Positions 14,477 to 18,004 of a stretch of 18,004 nucleotides of DNA are shown piece by piece. How positions within the stretch are numbered: the first letter of the stretch is position 1; each line of letters begins with the position of its first letter. Origin of the DNA: Patescibacteria group bacterium (GTDB taxonomy: Bacteria; Patescibacteriota; Minisyncoccia; UBA6257; Colwellbacteraceae); contig JAMCXR010000001.1 of NCBI GenBank assembly GCA_023474185.1, forward strand, positions 1 to 18,004, given 5' to 3'. The position numbers and the translations under genes are program-made. The notes beneath the pieces were generated by a model. The model saw nothing but the letters and a program-made list of their open reading frames with translations. It had not been told where the DNA came from and did not search any database.

Positions 14477-14850
14477 TTTTATCTTAAATCGAATCCTAAA
14501 ATTTCTTTGATTACTGTTTTATTTTTTCAGACGATTACCCATCCTCTATCATCGACCCGCCGCCTACCGTGAGGGAGTGGCAAGCTGATTTCAAATAGAT
14601 AACCCTAGTAGCTTGTTAAACTAAAAAATCCTCCTCGAGTCGAGGAAGATTTCAGACGAATGCGCTCTTTTGTGACAATCGCACCCGTCATCATCTTGCC
14701 TCACTCAAGACGATTTTATTCAAATGCTTTTTCTAGTTTAGACCAACGCTTCAAACCTTTCAACATCCAGACAAACTTGTTTTCTGTGGAAAACCTGGTT
14801 TGAACGTCCGGTTCTAGAAAATAGAACGATGTAGACTCCTTCTGGTTACG
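14477..14850. other. Gene-free leader/spacer upstream of the S-layer-like gene
   Basis: No credible gene lies here. It holds the terminator at 14621-14651 and about 145 bp of untranslated leader before the S-layer-like start, AT-rich in its last 60 bp. I found no convincing -35/-10 pair. Two small inverted repeats, an imperfect one at 14773-14801 and GTTCTA/TAGAAC at 14811-14827, lie just after the HTH gene stop and lack U tracts. Confidence 0.5.
14621..14651 (-). terminator. Rho-independent terminator of the winged-helix gene
   Basis: On the minus strand AATCTTCCTC (14651-14642) pairs with GAGGAGGATT (14636-14627), with one G-U pair and loop GACTC, followed by a run of T (14628-14623). It lies about 200 bp after the gene stop and shields the S-layer-like gene from readthrough. 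Confidence 0.75.
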
Positions 14851-15555
14851 CTAGTTGAAAGCAGTGATCGAAACCGGAGCCGCGTTTCCCGAAAGACGTA
14901 TCCTCTGTCCGGCATCGTCGTCCACCTTTTCCAAACGGCCGTTTCCGAGCAGGTGCCGAATATCGTTGCGAAGCGTGCGATCGCTTACCTCCGGAAAACG
15001 CACATAAACGTCTTTGGTCCGGCAACCATCCGGAAATCCTTTCATATACTCCACGATTTCCTCTTGCCGTTCCGACGGGTCCAAAACCGAATTTTCTTGG
15101 TTTCCGGCAATTACCTCTTCCGTTTCCAACTTTTGGAAGTCGGTTTCCACGCCATTTCCGGAACCATTGCCAAACTTTCCGGAAACTCCCTTGCCGCCCT
15201 CGATTTCGAGCACGCCGCCGACCTCGACTGGCAAGGAAAGGATAAGCGACTGCGGCGAGGAAACAGCCATCTTTAGCCTTCCTTTTATTCCGTCTATTTC
15301 CCGTTTCAATACGGAAGCGTTAGTCTCGCTTATCTCGCCTATCGCCATTCCTAAGGAAACTATTCGCGCCAGTTTTTCCAGGCTGGACAAATTAGGAAGC
15401 GCCTCATCTTCCGAACTGACACGGGAAACTATTTCCACCGCGGCGGAAACCAGTTCTTTCTTGAGGCTCGGTTCCCTAACCAATCCAGCTACGCGGAAAG
15501 CAGCCGCGCTCATTTCCTCCATTAATTTCCACTCGCTAGTCATATCTTTTGCCAC
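14851..15555 (-). CDS. Winged-helix (DeoR-like) protein with helical N-terminal domain
   Basis: The 234-residue protein has a C-terminal winged helix at about 161-212 (SERQEEIVEYMKGF, then CRTKDVYVRFPEVSDRTLRNDI and a wing RLEKVDD), the layout of DeoR/HTH_11-type DNA-binding domains. Residues about 5-97 form a helical bundle (WKLMEEMSAAAFRVAGLVRE, then LKKELVSAAVEIVSRV, then ISETNASVLKREIDGIKGRL) that weakly resembles four-helix-bundle (S23-type) proteins. The linker (about 120-160) is Gly/Asn/Glu-rich and is encoded by an 11-bp-phased run of TTTCCGG/TTGCCAA-like words. The start is GTG at 15555 or ATG at 15543; a -10 box ends directly at 15556, so a transcript from that promoter would favour the ATG. 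It is probably a regulator; its targets are unknown, though the adjacent heptamer array is a candidate. Confidence 0.68.
   Translation of the reverse strand: MAKDMTSEWKLMEEMSAAAFRVAGLVREPSLKKELVSAAVEIVSRVSSEDEALPNLSSLEKLARIVSLGMAIGEISETNASVLKREIDGIKGRLKMAVSSPQSLILSLPVEVGGVLEIEGGKGVSGKFGNGSGNGVETDFQKLETEEVIAGNQENSVLDPSERQEEIVEYMKGFPDGCRTKDVYVRFPEVSDRTLRNDIRHLLGNGRLEKVDDDAGQRIRLSGNAAPVSITAFN
15101..15195. repeat. Weak 11-bp-phased word array inside the winged-helix gene linker
   Basis: Plus-strand words start near 15101 (TTTCCGG), 15123 (TTTCCAA), 15134 (TGGAAGT, reverse sense), 15144 (TTTCCAC), 15155 (TTTCCGG), 15167 (TTGCCAA), 15176 (TTTCCGG) and 15191 (TTGCCGC). Most spacings are 10-12 bp or a multiple of 11. 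It encodes residues about 122-152, a low-complexity linker, so the DNA pattern appears to dominate over protein constraint. Confidence 0.5.
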
Positions 15556-15584
15556 AATATATCCCCATTTTTGGCAAATGTCCA
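15556..15584 (-). promoter_or_regulatory. Predicted promoter of the winged-helix gene
   Basis: On the minus strand, TGGACA (15584-15579), a 17-nt spacer and TATATT (15561-15556). Ten of twelve bases match consensus. The transcript would begin near 15549, giving an almost leaderless mRNA starting at the ATG at 15543. Confidence 0.6.
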
Positions 15585-15666
15585 GAATTCAGAAAGTCGG
15601 TTTTTTCGCAAAATATCCTTTATTATCAACATTGTAACGATTAATATAAATAAACCTGCCGGCTAA

Positions 15667-15834
15667 TTGCCGATGCTTTGCCGAACTATCGGAAATCGAT
15701 TTTCAGACATTTTCCAATTATCTGAAATGTTGCCAACGATTTGCCGCACAATTTTCCCGGAGGTCAACGCGATTTCCGAGGTAGTTGCCAGACAGCTGCC
15801 ATACATCGGCAACCTCTTGCCGAATTTTCGGCAT
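15667..15834. repeat. 11-bp-phased array of TTGCCGA-like heptamers in both orientations
   Basis: In an intergenic region of about 447 bp, heptamers begin at 15667 (TTGCCGA), 15678 (TTGCCGA), 15689 (TCGGAAA), about 15700 (TTTTCAGA), about 15711 (TTTCCA), about 15721 (TCTGAAA), then after one slip 15730 (TTGCCAA), 15741 (TTGCCGC), 15752 (TTTTCCC), [15763 degenerate], 15773 (TTTCCGA), 15785 (TTGCCAG), 15796 (CTGCCAT), 15806 (TCGGCAA), 15817 (TTGCCGA) and 15828 (TCGGCAT). Starts are 11 bp apart within 1 bp, about one DNA helical turn, and TCGGCAA, TCGGAAA and TCTGAAA are reverse complements of TTGCCGA, TTTCCGA and TTTCAGA. The period is not a multiple of 3, so it is not a simple protein repeat. 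Function unknown; an array of sites on one DNA face for a binding protein is the simplest reading. Confidence 0.72.
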
Positions 15835-15965
15835 CCAACAAACAGGCATTTAAAAGTCGCAGAAACCGAACTAGTGCTGCCCGGTTAGCGAACGGAACGG
15901 GCCACCGCAAGCCGCAAAATAGCCGCTGATTTGCGATCCCTCCCACATTGCGGATTTGAAACACT

Positions 15966-15993
15966 ATGACTTCCCCGGCTCCGAGTTTATAAT
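15966..15993 (+). promoter_or_regulatory. Predicted promoter of gpmI with consensus -10
   Basis: A perfect TATAAT at 15988-15993 is preceded after 16 nt by the weak -35 ATGACT (15966-15971). Transcription would start near 16000, only about 3 nt before the ATG at 16003; no Shine-Dalgarno sequence is present, which implies a leaderless mRNA. Confidence 0.6.
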
Positions 15994-16002
15994 GAATCGC
16001 AG

Positions 16003-17544
16003 ATGAGCAAACGCACTCTTGTTTTAGCGGTTCTCGACGGCTGGGGAATAGGAAAGATGAGCAGGGTCAATGCGATTTATGCCGCACAACCGGAAAATTT
16101 CAATCGCATTCGCCACACCTACCCCGGAGGAACATTGCAAGCCTCCGGTATAGCCATCGGTCTCCCTTGGGGGGAGGAAGGCAATTCCGAAGTCGGGCAC
16201 ATTACTTTGGGAGCAGGCAAGGTGATTTACCAGCATTATCCGCGGATCAGTCTGGCAATCAAAGACGGCAGTTTTTACAAAAACGAGGTTCTTTTGAAGG
16301 CCTTTTCACAATCCGCCATCAACCGGACGGCGGTCAATATCATCGGGCTGCTAACGGAGGCCAACGTCCACGCTTCGCTCGAGCACTTGACGGCTTTGCT
16401 GGATCTCGCCAAAGCGCAAAACGCCGCCAAAGTTAACATTCATTTGTTCACCGACGGGCGCGACGGCCCGCTCAAGGGAGGGGCCGACTTGCTGGCAAAG
16501 GTGGGTAATCAAATTCAATCCTTCCCCGCCGCCAAAATATCCAGCCTTTCCGGCAGGTATTTCGGCATGGACCGGGACAGCCATCTGGATCGCACCAAAG
16601 CCGCCTATGACGCCATCGTGGGCAACATAAAGCCGTCAAGCGATCTAAATCCGGTGCGATACGCCGACCTTTCCTACGCCAGGGGAACGACGGACGAATA
16701 TCTGACGCCTGCGCTCTTCGACGCCGACCGGGCGGCCAAGCCCGGCGACAGCTTTATTTTCTTCAACTTCCGCGAGGACCGGATGCGGCAAATTACGGAA
16801 ATGTTCCTGAAAAATTGGCCGCCCGGTTCTTATTTCTGCTCCTTCACCGAATACAACCCTCAGTTCCAAATCCCAGCAGCTTTCCCGCAGGAAAAAATCA
16901 CCAATCCCTTGGGCCGAGTTTTGTCGGATAACCGGCTGGTGCAACTCCGGCTGGCCGAAACGGAAAAATACGCCCACGTCACTTACTTCTTCAACGGCTT
17001 GCGCGAGGAACCGTTCCCCAACGAGTACCGCGTCCTCATTCCCTCCATTTCTCTCGCCCGGCCGGACGAACATCCGGAAATGAGGGCTGAAGAGATTACC
17101 GCCAGAGCCGTTTCCGCCCTGACCGAGGAAAAAATATACGATTTTCTGCTTATCAATTACGCCAACCCGGACATCATCGCCCACACGGGAAATTATGACG
17201 CCACAGTGGCCGCGATCAAAGAAGTGGACAAGCAAATCGGCACCCTATCCCAGGCCGTCCTGGCCAATAACGGAATTTTAATCGTCACCGCCGACCACGG
17301 CAACGCCGAAACGCTCATCGATCCGCAAACTGGACTGCCGGAAACCAAACACAACCCCAGCCCGGTGCCGTTTTACGTGATCGTGCGGGGCTGGGAGAGA
17401 AACAAAACCGAGGAGCAAGCCGCGGCCATCGAGGGGGAAAGCATCGGCGTGCTCTCCGACGTCGCGCCGACCATTCTGGAGCTGATGGGAATACCCAAAC
17501 CGGCGGAAATGACCGGGGTAAGTTTAATCAGGGATTTAAGGTAA
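16003..17544 (+). CDS. gpmI: 2,3-bisphosphoglycerate-independent phosphoglycerate mutase
   Basis: This cytoplasmic enzyme interconverts 3- and 2-phosphoglycerate in glycolysis, using two Mn ions and a phosphoserine. The 513-residue length is typical (about 510-515). Visible motifs in order are VLDGWGIG at 10-17 (metal-binding D12), GNSEVGH at 60-66 with the catalytic S62, LFTDGRDGP (family LDGRDTPP), GRYFGMDRDSHLDRTKAAYDA, FIFFNFREDRMRQIT, INYANPDIIAHTGNYDAT with metal-binding Asp and His, VTADHGNAE and KHNPSPVPF. All catalytic and metal-binding motifs appear intact. The start is the ATG at 16003, directly after a TATAAT. Transcription is away from the array at 15667-15834, so that array lies in its upstream region. 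Nothing links it functionally to the glycan cluster. Confidence 0.97.
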   Translation: MSKRTLVLAVLDGWGIGKMSRVNAIYAAQPENFNRIRHTYPGGTLQASGIAIGLPWGEEGNSEVGHITLGAGKVIYQHYPRISLAIKDGSFYKNEVLLKAFSQSAINRTAVNIIGLLTEANVHASLEHLTALLDLAKAQNAAKVNIHLFTDGRDGPLKGGADLLAKVGNQIQSFPAAKISSLSGRYFGMDRDSHLDRTKAAYDAIVGNIKPSSDLNPVRYADLSYARGTTDEYLTPALFDADRAAKPGDSFIFFNFREDRMRQITEMFLKNWPPGSYFCSFTEYNPQFQIPAAFPQEKITNPLGRVLSDNRLVQLRLAETEKYAHVTYFFNGLREEPFPNEYRVLIPSISLARPDEHPEMRAEEITARAVSALTEEKIYDFLLINYANPDIIAHTGNYDATVAAIKEVDKQIGTLSQAVLANNGILIVTADHGNAETLIDPQTGLPETKHNPSPVPFYVIVRGWERNKTEEQAAAIEGESIGVLSDVAPTILELMGIPKPAEMTGVSLIRDLR

Positions 17545-17613
17545 GACTGAAATCTAAAATAAACGGCAATGCGGAGCAAAAAAACTGTTACCGTTATTTG
17601 TTTAAAATCGAAA

Positions 17614-17642
17614 TTTCGGATTTGGAAATTGTATTATATAAT
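17614..17642 (+). promoter_or_regulatory. Predicted promoter of the YvlD-like gene
   Basis: Perfect TATAAT at 17637-17642 lies 11 nt before the ATG at 17654. The -35 (TTTCGG at 17614-17619, 17-nt spacer) is weak. As for gpmI, the mRNA would be nearly leaderless. A long-looped, weak inverted repeat (17556-17565 with 17591-17599) upstream may help end the gpmI transcript. Confidence 0.5.
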
Positions 17643-17653
17643 GTAGCCATTCC

Positions 17654-18004
17654 ATGAAATTTCTGAACACGACGGTATTCGCTTTTATCGCCAACGGAAT
17701 CGGTTTGTATTTGGCCAATGTCTACATCCCCGGCTTCAGCATCGCTTCCGATTTGAAGCAAATCGGCATCGCCGCCGCGGCGCTAACGGTCATCAACTTG
17801 GTTGCCAGGCCGATTTTGAAGCATATTTTCTGGCCGCTGATGATACTGACCCTGGGACTGTTCGGCATAGTGGTAAATATTGTTGCCATTTATCTCCTTG
17901 ACTATTTCCTTCATTCCATTACAATAAGTGGGTTTTTACCCTTACTCTATGCCACCCTCATCATCGCCGGGGTCAACATAGTGGTCACAATTATCGCTAA
18001 AATA
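17654..18004 (+). CDS. YvlD/phage-holin-4-family membrane protein, N-terminal part (runs off right edge)
   Basis: The ATG at 17654 opens 117 codons to the window edge with no stop. The protein has four hydrophobic segments (FLNTTVFAFIANGIGLYLA, IGIAAAALTVINLVA, LMILTLGLFGIVVNIVAIYL, PLLYATLIIAGVNIVVTII). It carries the PF04020 signature: N..ARPIL followed by WPLMILTLGLFGIVVN, as in YvlD and the mycobacterial 4-TMS holin superfamily. Typical members are about 110-125 residues, so nearly the whole gene is present. Despite the name, chromosomal members such as YvlD are not lysis proteins; a role in membrane or envelope stress is suspected in Bacillus. There is no phage context here. Confidence 0.85.
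   Translation, partial: MKFLNTTVFAFIANGIGLYLANVYIPGFSIASDLKQIGIAAAALTVINLVARPILKHIFWPLMILTLGLFGIVVNIVAIYLLDYFLHSITISGFLPLLYATLIIAGVNIVVTIIAKI

Noticed and set aside
14773..14827. Inverted repeats after the winged-helix gene as terminators or a structured RNA
   Set aside because: The stems are short or mismatched and lack U tracts; the real terminator is at 14621-14651. I could match no known RNA family.
15667..15834. CRISPR array
   Set aside because: Units are 7 bp, degenerate and in both orientations with 4-bp gaps; no long identical repeats or spacers and no cas genes.
15667..15888. Open reading frame of 73 codons on the plus strand across the heptamer array
   Set aside because: It has no ribosome-binding site or promoter and its sequence is a direct consequence of the 11-bp words read in frame. 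The array explains it better than a protein.
17654..18004. Evidence of a prophage, from the holin-like family name
   Set aside because: PF04020 proteins are common chromosomal membrane proteins, and no other phage gene is in the window.

Overview
The window most resembles a chromosome of a Patescibacteria/CPR (Parcubacteria-like) bacterium. This is an inference from gene content and style: a very large Ser/Thr-rich surface protein with an N-terminal peptidoglycan-binding domain, a compact cell-surface glycan operon, few Shine-Dalgarno sequences, and -10 boxes placed almost on top of start codons. Genes end in TAA, TAG and TGA, so the standard bacterial code fits. No rRNA, tRNA, CRISPR array, transposase or integrase was seen.

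Layout. (A) 1-3095 and 6195-10604, minus strand: a surface-glycan cluster. Read in transcription order it holds a Wzy_C-type O-antigen ligase/polymerase, a membrane-anchored TPR protein, an NAD-dependent epimerase (SDR), an RmlC/WxcM-like cupin, an RmlD-like reductase, then WecB-like UDP-GlcNAc 2-epimerase, a two-domain glycosyltransferase and the start of a SAM methyltransferase. Together these make and modify nucleotide sugars, assemble a glycan and transfer it. (B) 3161-6188: a self-contained accessory block splits that cluster. It has one small unknown gene on the minus strand and, on the plus strand, a DUF218/YdcF-like protein, an XRE-type HTH protein and a Nudix-fold protein whose catalytic box is lost. 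The block has near-consensus sigma70 promoters and strong terminators, and its plus-strand genes look richer in G+C than the flanks. (C) 10696-14476, minus strand: a peptidoglycan-binding fragment and an 1126-residue S-layer-like protein, which is a plausible acceptor for the neighbouring glycan. (D) 14851-15995: a winged-helix protein and an unusual array of heptamers (TTGCCGA-like, both orientations) spaced about 11 bp apart over about 170 bp. A weaker array with the same spacing lies inside the protein's linker codons. (E) 16003-18004, plus strand: gpmI (glycolysis) and the start of a YvlD/phage-holin-4-like membrane protein.

The two most unusual items are the 11-bp-phased heptamer array at 15667-15834 and the accessory block that pairs an HTH protein with a catalytically degenerate Nudix domain.
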